From: BOKV01 sp041739465
GTDB taxonomy: Bacteria; Pseudomonadota; Alphaproteobacteria; Rhizobiales; Rhizobiaceae
NCBI GenBank assembly: GCA_041739465.1
Contig: JBGSNX010000069.1
Location: 1-64,000, forward strand
Length of the DNA: 64,000 nt
Direction: 5' to 3'
This document shows, one piece after another, positions 32,767 through 41,573 of this stretch. Within the stretch, counting starts at the first letter, position 1; each line of letters opens with the position of its first letter. The position numbers and the translations under genes were made by a program. The notes under the pieces were generated by a model. It made no database searches. It had not been told where the DNA came from and was given only the letters and a program-made list of their open reading frames with translations.

Positions 32767-33771
32767 ATGCCACTTCTTGAGATCGAAAACCTGACCGTGG
32801 AATTCCAGACCGCCGGTGGCATGTTCCGGGCGGTGGACCAGATTTCACTGACCTGTGAGAAGGGCGAAATCCTTGCCATTGTCGGCGAGTCCGGCTCGGG
32901 CAAATCCGTGGCGATGTTGGCACTGATGGGCCTGTTGCCGTGGACTGCAAAGGTATCCGCAGACAAAATGGTTTTTGATGGCAAGGACCTTTTGAAGATC
33001 ACGGCCAAAGCGCGGCGCGAGATAATCGGGCGCGACATGGCGATGATTTTCCAGGAGCCTATGTCGAGCCTCAACCCGTGTTTTACGGTCGGTTTCCAGA
33101 TCAAGGAAATGTTGCGCAAGCACACGACACTGGATCGAAACCAGCGCCATCAGCGGGCCATCGAATTGATGCAGAGCGTGGGCATTCCCGCGCCCGAACA
33201 GAGGCTGTCGGTTTTCCCGCACCAGCTTTCGGGTGGCATGAGCCAGCGCGTGATGATCGCAATGGCCACGGCTTGCCGGCCCAAACTGTTGATTGCCGAT
33301 GAGCCGACCACGGCGCTGGACGTGACCATTCAGGCGCAGATCCTTGATCTTTTGCGCAGCCTGCAACGCGAATACGGCATGGCACTCATCCTGATAACCC
33401 ATGACATGGGCGTGGTGGCGGAGACGGCCGAGCGGGTTCAGGTGCAATATGCCGGCCAGAAGGTGGAAGAACAGAAAGTCGACCAACTTTTCGCCGATCC
33501 GCACCACCCCTATACGGCCGCCTTGCTGGCGGCACTGCCTGAACGTTCTTCGCAAAAGCGCCTTCCGTCAATTCCGGGGGTGGTGCCTGGACAATATGAC
33601 AGGCCGCCGGGTTGCCTTTTTGAACCACGCTGCGGGTTTGCCAGTAGCGCCTGCAAGGCTGGCGCACTGCGGCGCGGGCCGGAACTTGGCAATGTGCTTT
33701 GCAACCATCCGCTCAGCGGCGGAAAGCCCTGCAGCCAACACCGGTTCCCAATGGCGGAGGCAGGCCTGTGA
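32767..33771 (+). CDS. dppD: dipeptide ABC transporter ATP-binding protein DppD type
   Basis: First of two ATPases, 334 residues. Walker A GESGSGKSV, Q-loop FQEPMSSLNP, signature LSGGMSQRVMIAMA, Walker B LLIADEPTTALDVT, and ITHDMGVVAE. The C-terminal oligopeptide-transporter extension has the cysteine cluster PPGCLFEPRCGF plus two later Cys that bind an Fe-S cluster or structural metal in this family. The ATG at 32767 follows GGAG. It overlaps dppF by GTGA. Confidence 0.94.
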   Translation: MPLLEIENLTVEFQTAGGMFRAVDQISLTCEKGEILAIVGESGSGKSVAMLALMGLLPWTAKVSADKMVFDGKDLLKITAKARREIIGRDMAMIFQEPMSSLNPCFTVGFQIKEMLRKHTTLDRNQRHQRAIELMQSVGIPAPEQRLSVFPHQLSGGMSQRVMIAMATACRPKLLIADEPTTALDVTIQAQILDLLRSLQREYGMALILITHDMGVVAETAERVQVQYAGQKVEEQKVDQLFADPHHPYTAALLAALPERSSQKRLPSIPGVVPGQYDRPPGCLFEPRCGFASSACKAGALRRGPELGNVLCNHPLSGGKPCSQHRFPMAEAGL

Positions 33772-34742
33772 CCCAGATGCTGCTTCAAGGACAGAACTTG
33801 TCCAAACACTACGGGGTTGGCGGCGGCATGTTCGCAAAGCCGCTGATCGTGCGTGCGCTTGATGGTGCCGATTTTACTCTCGAAGCTGGCAAGACACTTG
33901 CCGTGGTGGGCGAATCTGGTTGCGGCAAATCCACACTTGCCAGGCTGGTGACGATGATCGAGAGCCCGACAGGGGGTGAACTCCTGATTGAAGGCAAGCC
34001 GGCGCGGGTAGGCAGTGCCGAATTGCGCAAGGCCGTTCAGATCGTTTTCCAAAATCCATTCGGTTCACTCAACCCGCGCCACAAGGTCGGGTACATCATC
34101 GAGGAACCGCTCCTGATGAACACGTCTGACACGGTGCAGCAGCGCCGCGAGAAGGCGGAGAAAATGATGGTGCGCGTCGGACTGCGGCCCGAACATTACG
34201 ACCGCTACCCGCACATGTTTTCCGGTGGCCAGCGCCAGCGCATCGCCATTGCCCGTGCAATTGTCTTGCAGCCACGCATCCTGGTGCTGGACGAACCGGT
34301 TTCGGCGCTTGACCTTTCGATCCAGGCACAAGTGCTGAACCTGCTTTCCGAACTGCAGGAAGAGTTCAAACTCGCCTATCTGTTCATCAGCCATGACCTG
34401 TCTGTTGTTCGCCACATCGCCGATGACGTTATGGTGATGTATCTGGGCAAGGTTGTTGAAAAGGGCACCTGCGCCGAGGTTTTCGACAATCCGCGCCATC
34501 CCTACACTGCCGCACTGATGTCGGCGACGCCGGTTGCCGATCCGCTAGCCCGCAAAAAGCGCATCCCGCTGATTGGCGAAATCCCCTCCCCGCTGAACCC
34601 TCCACCTGGTTGTGCATTCAATCCGCGATGCTGGAAAACCCAGGAGATTTGCCGCAGCACTGTCCCGGCGCTTGAAGGATCCGGCAGGAAGGCGGCATGC
34701 CATTTTCCTTTGGCTGATGATTTCGAAGCCAGCCGCGTCTGA
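33768..34742 (+). CDS. dppF: dipeptide ABC transporter ATP-binding protein DppF type
   Basis: Second ATPase of the importer, 324 residues from a GTG that overlaps the dppD stop and is preceded by GGAGG. Walker A GESGCGKSTL, signature FSGGQRQRIAIARA, Walker B ILVLDEPVSALD, and FISHDLSVVRH. C-terminal cysteine motif PPGCAFNPRCWKTQEIC then KAACHF. Last gene of the dpp operon; no terminator hairpin is obvious behind it before the TauR-like sites. Confidence 0.94.
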   Translation: MTQMLLQGQNLSKHYGVGGGMFAKPLIVRALDGADFTLEAGKTLAVVGESGCGKSTLARLVTMIESPTGGELLIEGKPARVGSAELRKAVQIVFQNPFGSLNPRHKVGYIIEEPLLMNTSDTVQQRREKAEKMMVRVGLRPEHYDRYPHMFSGGQRQRIAIARAIVLQPRILVLDEPVSALDLSIQAQVLNLLSELQEEFKLAYLFISHDLSVVRHIADDVMVMYLGKVVEKGTCAEVFDNPRHPYTAALMSATPVADPLARKKRIPLIGEIPSPLNPPPGCAFNPRCWKTQEICRSTVPALEGSGRKAACHFPLADDFEASRV

Positions 34743-34761
34743 CTTCGTGCGCCGGGCAGAA

Positions 34762-34794
34762 CTGGACCTATATCAATCCGCTTTCTGGCCCTAA
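34762..34794 (+). promoter_or_regulatory. TauR-type direct repeats upstream of tpa
   Basis: CTGGACCTAT (34762-34771) and CTGGCCCTAA (34785-34794) are tandem copies of the TauR motif CTGGACYTAA, one mismatch each, with a 23-bp period. They lie 89 bp before the tpa start. Confidence 0.8.
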
Positions 34795-34882
34795 GACAGT
34801 GGGTGGCGATCCGTGAAACTGATTTCATGACAGGTTGGCAAGCAATGTTGCTGGCAGCCTGAACCGGTTCGGAGCCAAAGCC

Positions 34883-36262
34883 ATGGAAAACAGCGACAAT
34901 TTCAACGACATCAGTGAGGTCATCGAGGCCGATCGCAGCCATTTGTGGCATCACCTGATCCAACACAAGCAGTTCGAGTCGATTGATCCGCGCATCATTG
35001 TCGAGGGCAAGGGCCTTCGAGTGTGGGATGCCAAGGGCAAGGAACACATTGACGCGGTTTCCGGTGGCGTGTGGACCGTGAATGTCGGCTATGGCCGGGT
35101 TTCCATTGCCGATGCCGTGCGGGACCAGTTGATCAAGATGTGCTACTTCGCCGGATCGGCAGGCTCCATTCCAGGCTCCCTGTTTGCCAAGAAACTGATT
35201 GGCAAGATGCCGGGCATGAGCCGGGTCTACTACGCAAATTCCGGTTCAGAAGCGAACGAGAAGGTGTTCAAGATGGTGCGGCAGATCTCGCACCGGCACC
35301 ATGGCGGGCGCAAATCCAAGATTCTCTACCGCGAGCGTGATTACCACGGCACCACGATTACCGCGCTTTCGGCCTGTGGCCAGCCGCAGCGCGCGGCACA
35401 ATACGGCCCTTACACACCGGGTTTCGTCGAGGTTCCCCATTGCCTTGAATACCGCAAGCAATGGGATGTCGAAAATTATGGCGAGCGGGCAGCCGATGCC
35501 ATCGAGGAGGTCATCCTTCGCGAGGGAGCCGACACCATTGGCGCAATCTGCCTCGAGCCGGTGACAGCAGGCGGCGGCGTCATTGTTCCGCCAGCCGGCT
35601 ATTGGGAGCGGGTGCAGGAAATCTGCAAAAGGCACAACATCCTTATTCACATTGACGAGGTTGTTTGCGGTGTCGGCCGGACCGGTGAATGGTTTGGCTA
35701 CCAGCATTTCGGGGTAAAGCCCGATTTCGTCACCATGGCCAAGGGGGTGGCATCGGGCTATGCAGCCATCGCCTGCACGGTCACCACTGAAGAAGTCTTC
35801 AACATGTTCAAGGACGATCCGAACGATCCGATGAGCTATTTCCGTGACATCTCGACCTTTGGCGGTTGCACGGCAGGACCGGCGGCGGCGCTTGAAAACA
35901 TGCGCATCATCGAAGACGAAGGCTTGCTTGAAAACACTACGAAAATGGGCGCACGGCTGATGAACAATCTGCATGCGCTTGCCGAAAGGCACGAGGTCAT
36001 CGGCGAAGTGCGGGGCAAGGGCCTGTTCTGCGGGGCTGAACTGGTAGCCGACCGCAAGACCAGGGAAGCTGCAGATGAAAAGCAGGTCGCTGCCGTTGTG
36101 GCTGACTGCATGGCGCAGGGCATCATCATCGGCATGACAAATCGCAGCATTCCAGGTCTTAACAACACGTTGTGTCTTTCACCTGCGCTGATTGCCACAC
36201 CGGACGACATCGACGCCATCACCGGCGCCATCGACAAGGCACTGACGAAAGTCTTTGGCTGA
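34883..36262 (+). CDS. tpa: taurine-pyruvate aminotransferase
   Basis: Class III PLP aminotransferase of 459 residues that makes sulfoacetaldehyde and alanine from taurine and pyruvate. Visible are YYANSGSEANEKVFKM, RERDYHGTTITALSACG, LIHIDEVVCGVGRTG and the PLP lysine K287 in TMAKGVASGY. The identity rests on the sequence class plus the direct neighbours xsc and tauR. ATG at 34883 follows GGAG; an in-frame start at 34835 is further upstream and less likely. A strong terminator follows, so tpa is expressed apart from tauR-xsc. Confidence 0.92.
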   Translation: MENSDNFNDISEVIEADRSHLWHHLIQHKQFESIDPRIIVEGKGLRVWDAKGKEHIDAVSGGVWTVNVGYGRVSIADAVRDQLIKMCYFAGSAGSIPGSLFAKKLIGKMPGMSRVYYANSGSEANEKVFKMVRQISHRHHGGRKSKILYRERDYHGTTITALSACGQPQRAAQYGPYTPGFVEVPHCLEYRKQWDVENYGERAADAIEEVILREGADTIGAICLEPVTAGGGVIVPPAGYWERVQEICKRHNILIHIDEVVCGVGRTGEWFGYQHFGVKPDFVTMAKGVASGYAAIACTVTTEEVFNMFKDDPNDPMSYFRDISTFGGCTAGPAAALENMRIIEDEGLLENTTKMGARLMNNLHALAERHEVIGEVRGKGLFCGAELVADRKTREAADEKQVAAVVADCMAQGIIIGMTNRSIPGLNNTLCLSPALIATPDDIDAITGAIDKALTKVFG

Positions 36263-36287
36263 AATCCTTGAAAAATTGCGATGCAAA

Positions 36288-36329
36288 AAGGCCGACCTGG
36301 TGGTGTCCACCAAGTCGGCCTTAATTTTT
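36288..36329 (+). terminator. intrinsic terminator of tpa
   Basis: A 16-bp stem with one mismatch (arms 36288-36303 and 36307-36322) and the loop TGT is followed by AATTTTT. It starts 25 bp after the tpa stop. Confidence 0.88.
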
Positions 36330-36353
36330 GCGGCGGGTGGTGCGCGAATGGCA

Positions 36354-36363
36354 TTATGTCCAG
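36354..36363 (-). promoter_or_regulatory. possible TauR half-site before tauR
   Basis: TTATGTCCAG is the reverse complement of CTGGACYTAA with one mismatch, 22 bp before the tauR ATG. A poor second copy (7 of 10) abuts the start codon. This may allow autoregulation but the support is thin. Confidence 0.3.
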
Positions 36364-36385
36364 AATTCAGCGCCGATAAAACCAG

Positions 36386-37867
36386 ATGCAGATTGCCGTC
36401 GAAAGCCTGTACCTGCCAACCCGGCGCACTGGTTCGTTGCAACAGCAAATACGCCAGCTGGTGATCGAGGCCATCCTGACGGGCAGAATGCTGCCGGGCG
36501 ACAAGCTGCCTTCGAGCCGGGCGTTGGCAAGGCATCTGGGTATCAGTCGCATTACGGTTACGCTGGCCTATGGCGAACTGGTTTCATCCGACTATCTGAC
36601 ATCACGCGGTCGGTCCGGCTATTTTGTCTCGCACAGCGCGCCTGCCTCCCTGCAGTTTGCAGGAGCTGCCGCGCAAGGTCTGGAACAGGTGGATTATGGC
36701 GCCCTGTCAGGCTTCCGGTATTCCCGGCACATGCTGCTCGATAAGCCGGAAGATTGGCGCACTTACCCCTTCGCCTTTATCTACGGCCAGAGCGATCCTG
36801 CGCTGTTTGATCACCAGAACTGGCGGCAATGCGCGCTGCAAGCCCTGGGCAAACGCGATTTCGAAGCGTTGACTGCAGACTACCACGAACGCGACGACCC
36901 GCTGCTGATCGAATACATCCAGCGCAACATCCTGCCGAGGCGTGGTATCCAGGCAAATGCCGACGAGGTGCTCATGACCATGGGTGCGCAAAACGGGCTG
37001 TGGCTGGCAGCGCAGGTTCTGCTTGGCCAAGGTCGCAAAGCGGCGATGGAAAACCCAGGCTATCCCGATCTTCGGGCCATTGTGCGCAATACCGGTTGCG
37101 CGATGGTTTGCGTGGATGTCGATGCTGACGGTTTGCCGCCGCAGGACTTGCCACCCGGCTGCGAGGTGGTTTTCACCACCGCCAGCCACCATTGCCCGAC
37201 AAACGCCACGATGCCGCTGGAGCGGCGGCTTGAACTGCTGGAAGCAGCCCAGCGCAATGATTTCGTCGTTGTCGAAGACGATTACGAATTCGAGATGTCT
37301 TTCCTGAAGCCGGTTTCACCATCGCTCAAATCGCTCGACACCAATGGACGTGTGATTCATGCCGGTTCGTTCTCAAAATCCATCTTTCCCGGCTTGCGGC
37401 TAGGCTATCTGGTCGGCCCCAAGTCCTTCATCCGCGAAGCACGCGCACTGCGCGCTACGGTGTTGCGGCATCCTCCTGGACATATCCAGCGCACCGCCGC
37501 TTATTTTCTTTCGCTTGGCCATTATGAGGCACTGATCAACAAGATGAAGCAGGCCTACAAGCGTCGCCGTCAGGCAATGCAGGATGCCATCACTGAGCAC
37601 GGCCTTGAAGTGGCAGGACAGGGCGGCTTTGGTGGCTCAAGCTTCTGGATGCGCGCGCCTGCCAATGTCGACACTGGTGAGCTGGCATTGCGCCTGCGCC
37701 AGCAAGGTGTTCTGATTGAGCCGGGGGAAGCGTTCTTCGACCCCGTTGCCGCAAAACGCAACTTCTATCGCCTCGCCTATTCCTCCATACCGCAAGTCCG
37801 CATTGCCGAAGGCATTGGCCGCGTAGCCGCAGCAATCGCCCAGACTGGACCTAACGGCACACAGTAG
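36386..37867 (+). CDS. tauR: MocR-type GntR/aminotransferase-fold regulator of taurine use
   Basis: A 493-residue MocR/GntR regulator. Winged HTH at about residues 15-75 (LQQQIRQLVIEAILTGRMLPGDKLPSSRALARHLGISR split by the recognition helix) and an aminotransferase-like domain to the end, with the PLP lysine K331 in AGSFSKSIFPG. It should activate taurine genes when taurine reacts with PLP. No clear ribosome site precedes the ATG. It lies between tpa and xsc on the same strand, an order where the xsc operator falls in its 3' end. Confidence 0.9.
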   Translation: MQIAVESLYLPTRRTGSLQQQIRQLVIEAILTGRMLPGDKLPSSRALARHLGISRITVTLAYGELVSSDYLTSRGRSGYFVSHSAPASLQFAGAAAQGLEQVDYGALSGFRYSRHMLLDKPEDWRTYPFAFIYGQSDPALFDHQNWRQCALQALGKRDFEALTADYHERDDPLLIEYIQRNILPRRGIQANADEVLMTMGAQNGLWLAAQVLLGQGRKAAMENPGYPDLRAIVRNTGCAMVCVDVDADGLPPQDLPPGCEVVFTTASHHCPTNATMPLERRLELLEAAQRNDFVVVEDDYEFEMSFLKPVSPSLKSLDTNGRVIHAGSFSKSIFPGLRLGYLVGPKSFIREARALRATVLRHPPGHIQRTAAYFLSLGHYEALINKMKQAYKRRRQAMQDAITEHGLEVAGQGGFGGSSFWMRAPANVDTGELALRLRQQGVLIEPGEAFFDPVAAKRNFYRLAYSSIPQVRIAEGIGRVAAAIAQTGPNGTQ

Positions 37868-37877
37868 CTGGCCCTAA
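37845..37877 (+). promoter_or_regulatory. TauR-type direct repeats before xsc, inside the tauR 3' end
   Basis: CTGGACCTAA (37845-37854) is an exact match to the TauR motif and CTGGCCCTAA (37868-37877) has one mismatch. Their 23-bp period equals that at tpa. The first copy is coding sequence of the last residues of TauR, and the second is at the stop codon's downstream side, 73 bp before the xsc ATG. Confidence 0.82.
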
Positions 37878-37950
37878 GCGGCCCCGGCGCGCAGGCGGTA
37901 TCGTGCGGCAACCCGGATTTTGCGCCACAGCATCCCAAGGAGCGGCACCC

Positions 37951-39723
37951 ATGAAAATGACCACCGAAGAAGCATTCGTCAAAGTGCTGCAAATGCATGG
38001 CATCGACAACGCCTTCGGCATCATCGGTTCAGCCTTCATGCCGATCTCCGATCTGTTCCCGCAGGCCGGCATCACTTTCTGGGACTGCGCCCATGAAGGC
38101 TCGGGCGGCATGATGGCTGATGGCTTCACACGCGCAAGCGGGCGCATGAGCATGATGATTGCGCAAAATGGCCCCGGCATTACCAATTTCGTCACGCCGG
38201 TGAAAACCGCCTACTGGAACCATACGCCGCTTTTGCTGGTTACGCCGCAGGCTGCGAACAAGACCATAGGACAAGGTGGTTTTCAGGAAGTGGAACAGAT
38301 GGCGCTGTTCAAGGACATGGTCGGATACCAGGAAGAAGTTCGCGATGCCTCGCGCGTGGCTGAAGTCCTCAACCGCGTCATTCTCAACGCCAAGCGGCTT
38401 TCAGCACCGGCCCAGATCAACATGCCACGCGATTTCTGGACGCAGGTCATCGACATCGAATTGCCTGCAGTCGTCGAGTTCGAGCGCCCAGCCGGCGGTG
38501 GGGACGCGATCCATGCAGCTGCGCACCTGCTGTCAAAAGCGAAGTTCCCGGTCATTCTCAACGGCGCGGGCGTGGTCATCGGCGGGGCCATAGAAGCCAG
38601 CAAAGCCCTGGCCGAACGGTTGGACGCGCCGGTGTGCGTTGGCTACCAGCACAATGACGCCTTCCCCGGTTCGCACCGCTTATTTGCCGGTCCGCTCGGC
38701 TACAATGGCTCGAAAGCGGCGATGGAACTCATCAACCAGGCCGATGTGGTGCTGGCGCTGGGTACACGGCTCAATCCGTTTTCGACATTGCCGGGCTACG
38801 GGCTCGACTATTGGCCGAAGGACGCCAAGGTCATTCAGGTCGATATCAACCCTGCGCGCATAGGCCTGACCAAGAAAGTTGCGGTGGGCATATCGGGCGA
38901 TGCGAAAATGGTGGCGAAAGCCATTCTTGCCAGTCTGGACGGCACGGCAGGTGATGCAGGCCGCGCCGAGCGCAAGGCCCTTATATCCACCACCAAGAGC
39001 CGGTGGGCGCAGCAGCTTTCCTCGATGGATCACGAGGATGATGATGTGGGAACAAGCTGGAACCAACGGGCGCGCTCCGCCAAACCAGATTGGATGAGCC
39101 CGCGCATGGCGTGGCGCGCCATTCAGGCGGCCCTGCCGAAGGAGGCGATCATTTCGTCCGACATCGGCAACAACTGCGCGATCGGCAACGCCTATCCAAG
39201 CTTTGAGGAAGGCCGCAAATATCTGGCGCCGGGCCTGTTCGGCCCGTGCGGCTACGGCCTGCCATCAATCGTCGGTGCAAAAATCGGATGCCCTGACACC
39301 CCGGTGGTTGGCTTCGCCGGCGATGGTGCATTCGGCATTGCTGTCACCGAACTCACCGCCATCGGCCGCAAGGAATGGCCGGCCGTCACCATGGTTGTTT
39401 TCCGCAACTTCCAGTGGGGCGCGGAAAAGCGCAACTCAACGCTTTGGTATGATGACAATTTCATCGGAACAGAGCTTGATCCGGAAGTCAGCTATGCCGG
39501 GATTGCCAAAGCCTGCGGCCTTCAAGGCGTTGTTGCCCGCACGATGGATGAACTGCGCGACGCGCTCGCAAAGGCGGTCGATGACCAGATGAAACATGGC
39601 AAGACCACGCTCATTGAGGCGATGATCAACCAGGAACTGGGCGAGCCTTTCCGCCGCGACGCAATGAAGAAGCCGGTTGCTGTGGCGGGCATCTCGAAAG
39701 AAGACATGCGCAGCCAGGCATGA
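37951..39723 (+). CDS. xsc: sulfoacetaldehyde acetyltransferase
   Basis: Thiamin-diphosphate enzyme of 590 residues that converts sulfoacetaldehyde and phosphate to acetyl phosphate and sulfite. Three TPP domains are visible: N-terminal (FGIIGSAFMPISDLFPQAGITFWDCAHEGSG with the catalytic Glu), central, and C-terminal with the GDGAFGIAVTELTAIGR and NFQWGAEKRN TPP motif. ATG at 37951 follows AAGGAG; earlier in-frame ATG at 37903 is unlikely. Its stop overlaps tauE (ATGA). No phosphotransacetylase gene is nearby to use the acetyl phosphate. Confidence 0.95.
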   Translation: MKMTTEEAFVKVLQMHGIDNAFGIIGSAFMPISDLFPQAGITFWDCAHEGSGGMMADGFTRASGRMSMMIAQNGPGITNFVTPVKTAYWNHTPLLLVTPQAANKTIGQGGFQEVEQMALFKDMVGYQEEVRDASRVAEVLNRVILNAKRLSAPAQINMPRDFWTQVIDIELPAVVEFERPAGGGDAIHAAAHLLSKAKFPVILNGAGVVIGGAIEASKALAERLDAPVCVGYQHNDAFPGSHRLFAGPLGYNGSKAAMELINQADVVLALGTRLNPFSTLPGYGLDYWPKDAKVIQVDINPARIGLTKKVAVGISGDAKMVAKAILASLDGTAGDAGRAERKALISTTKSRWAQQLSSMDHEDDDVGTSWNQRARSAKPDWMSPRMAWRAIQAALPKEAIISSDIGNNCAIGNAYPSFEEGRKYLAPGLFGPCGYGLPSIVGAKIGCPDTPVVGFAGDGAFGIAVTELTAIGRKEWPAVTMVVFRNFQWGAEKRNSTLWYDDNFIGTELDPEVSYAGIAKACGLQGVVARTMDELRDALAKAVDDQMKHGKTTLIEAMINQELGEPFRRDAMKKPVAVAGISKEDMRSQA

Positions 39724-40499
39724 TTGGAACCCTGGCGGAATTGTCGAACATCCTGCCTTTCGGCCTGACACTGGTTGGCGCCTCATGGATGGCAGCGGCC
39801 ATTTTGGTTGCCGCATTCGTGCGAGGCTATTCCGGCTTTGGATACTCGGCAATTGTCATTGCGGCCTCCAGTCTCGTTACCAACCCGCTGAATTTTGTGG
39901 CTGTGGTCGTGCTGCTGGAAGCATCAATGTCACTGCAGGCATGGAAGGGTGCGGGACCGGCAATTGACTGGAAGCGGGTTGGCTGGTTGCTGGCCGGGGC
40001 GGCAATCGGGTTGCCGCTTGGTCTGTGGGCGCTGACGGCCATTTCGGAAGACGCAGCGCGCGCTGCAATCAGCGCCTATGTGCTTTTCATGTGCTTTGTC
40101 CTGCTAGCCGGTTGGCGCTTTGCAACCCAGATGCGGGGAGCACTTGCAAACAGCGTGGCAGGCCTGATCTCCGGCCTTGCCAATGCGCCCGGAATGGGTG
40201 GCCTTCCGGTGGCGGCATTCTTCGCAGCGCAGCCAATGTCGCCTGCGGTTTTTCGCGCAACGCTGATTGCCTATTTCCCGCTGCTCGATGTCTATTCGGC
40301 GCCGTTGTATTTCTGGTCGGGGCTGGTCAGTTGGGACACGCTGTGGGCGTCCCTTTGGGCCTTGCCATTGACAGCGCTCGGCAACTGGCTTGGCGGTCGG
40401 CACTTTTTCGGCACCGACCCGCAGGACTTTCGAAAATTCGCAATCCTGCTGCTGGCAGGATTGGCAGCACTCGGGCTGGGCAAGTCGCTGTTGTTCTGA
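39720..40499 (+). CDS. TauE-like sulfite/anion exporter (TSUP family)
   Basis: A 259-residue membrane protein with about eight hydrophobic segments and the TSUP pattern FVRGYSGFGYSAIVIAASSL near the N-terminus and GLISGLANAPGMGGLPVAAFF in the middle. ATG overlaps the xsc stop (ATGA), so it is translated with the sulfite-forming enzyme and most likely exports sulfite. A weak hairpin (arms 40513-40521 and 40528-40536) lies at the convergent junction with the next gene, without a T-run. Confidence 0.88.
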   Translation: MIGTLAELSNILPFGLTLVGASWMAAAILVAAFVRGYSGFGYSAIVIAASSLVTNPLNFVAVVVLLEASMSLQAWKGAGPAIDWKRVGWLLAGAAIGLPLGLWALTAISEDAARAAISAYVLFMCFVLLAGWRFATQMRGALANSVAGLISGLANAPGMGGLPVAAFFAAQPMSPAVFRATLIAYFPLLDVYSAPLYFWSGLVSWDTLWASLWALPLTALGNWLGGRHFFGTDPQDFRKFAILLLAGLAALGLGKSLLF

Positions 40500-40522
40500 A
40501 CCGCCTACAACACTGCCGGACC

Positions 40523-41545
40523 TTACAGTTCGGCAGATGCAGCCCACAAATTGATGCCGGTATCAACCGCATGGCGGTCAATCCGCTCCAACTCCCCTGC
40601 ATCAAAGGCAAGATTGCCCAATGCACCGACGCAATCTTCAACCTGCTGCGGGCTGCTTGCGCCAATCAGCGCGGAAGTCACGCGTTCGTCGCGCAGCACC
40701 CAGGCGATAGCCATTTGCGCCAATGTCTGACCACGACTTTGGGCGATATCGGCTAGCTCGCGAATGGCCGCCAGACTCTTTTCATTGATGAAGGATGGAA
40801 ACAGCGATTTGCCCTGCGATGCCCGGCTGCCCTGGGGAATTTCCTTCAGATATTTCGAGGTCAGCATGCCCTGCGCCAGGGGCGAAAACACGATGGTGCC
40901 GATGCCCAGTTCACCATTGGTGTCGAGTAGGCCATCGGATTCCACCCAGCGGTTGAGGAGGGAATAGCTTGGCTGGTGAATGAGGCAGGGGGTGCCCAGC
41001 GATTTGAGGATTGCCGCGGCTTCACGGGTGCGTTTGGAATTGTAGGAGGAAATGCCCGCATAGAGCGCCCGGCCCGAGCGTACGATCTGGTCAAGCGCCA
41101 TCATGGTTTCTTCCAGCGGCGTTTTGGGATCAAAGCGGTGGGAATAGAAAATGTCGACATAGTCGAGGCCCATCCGCTTGAGGCTCTGGTCGCATGAGGC
41201 AACCAGGTATTTGCGGCTGCCCCACTCCCCATAGGGTCCGGGCCACATGTCATAGCCTGCCTTGGACGAGATGATGAGTTCATCGCGATGCGCCAGAAGA
41301 TCGGTGCGCATGATTTCGCCGAGCGCGGTTTCTGCTGAACCGGGCGGCGGACCGTAATTGTTGGCTAAATCAAAGTGGGTGATGCCAAGGTCAAAGGATT
41401 TGCGAACGATTGCCCGCTTGGTCTGGTGCGGAGTGTCTTCGCCGAAATTGTGCCAAAGCCCAAGCGAGACCATCGGCAATTGCAGGCCGGAGCGACCGCA
41501 GCGGCGATAAGACATGGTTTTGTAACGATCTGGCGAAAAAGACAT
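40523..41545 (-). CDS. aldo/keto reductase of the YghZ/Gpr type
   Basis: NADPH-dependent reductase of 340 residues, a beta-chain-like AKR close to E. coli YghZ (L-glyceraldehyde-3-phosphate reductase), with strings such as SLGLWHNFG, GITHFDLANNYGPPPGSAE, KAGYDMWPGPYG and SLKRMGLDYVDIFYSHR. Catalytic Asp/Tyr/Lys/His positions are present. ATG at 41545 follows CGGAG. Separated from the RND gene by 28 bp in the same direction; the link may be accidental. True substrate here is not known; a role in aldehyde detoxification fits. Confidence 0.9.
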   Translation of the reverse strand: MSFSPDRYKTMSYRRCGRSGLQLPMVSLGLWHNFGEDTPHQTKRAIVRKSFDLGITHFDLANNYGPPPGSAETALGEIMRTDLLAHRDELIISSKAGYDMWPGPYGEWGSRKYLVASCDQSLKRMGLDYVDIFYSHRFDPKTPLEETMMALDQIVRSGRALYAGISSYNSKRTREAAAILKSLGTPCLIHQPSYSLLNRWVESDGLLDTNGELGIGTIVFSPLAQGMLTSKYLKEIPQGSRASQGKSLFPSFINEKSLAAIRELADIAQSRGQTLAQMAIAWVLRDERVTSALIGASSPQQVEDCVGALGNLAFDAGELERIDRHAVDTGINLWAASAEL

Positions 41546-41573
41546 CGGGTACTCCGGCAATGGTTTCAATCAA

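Noticed and set aside
40513..40536. Terminator between tauE and the aldo/keto reductase
   Set aside because: The stem has a mismatch, no T-run follows and it overlaps coding sequence.
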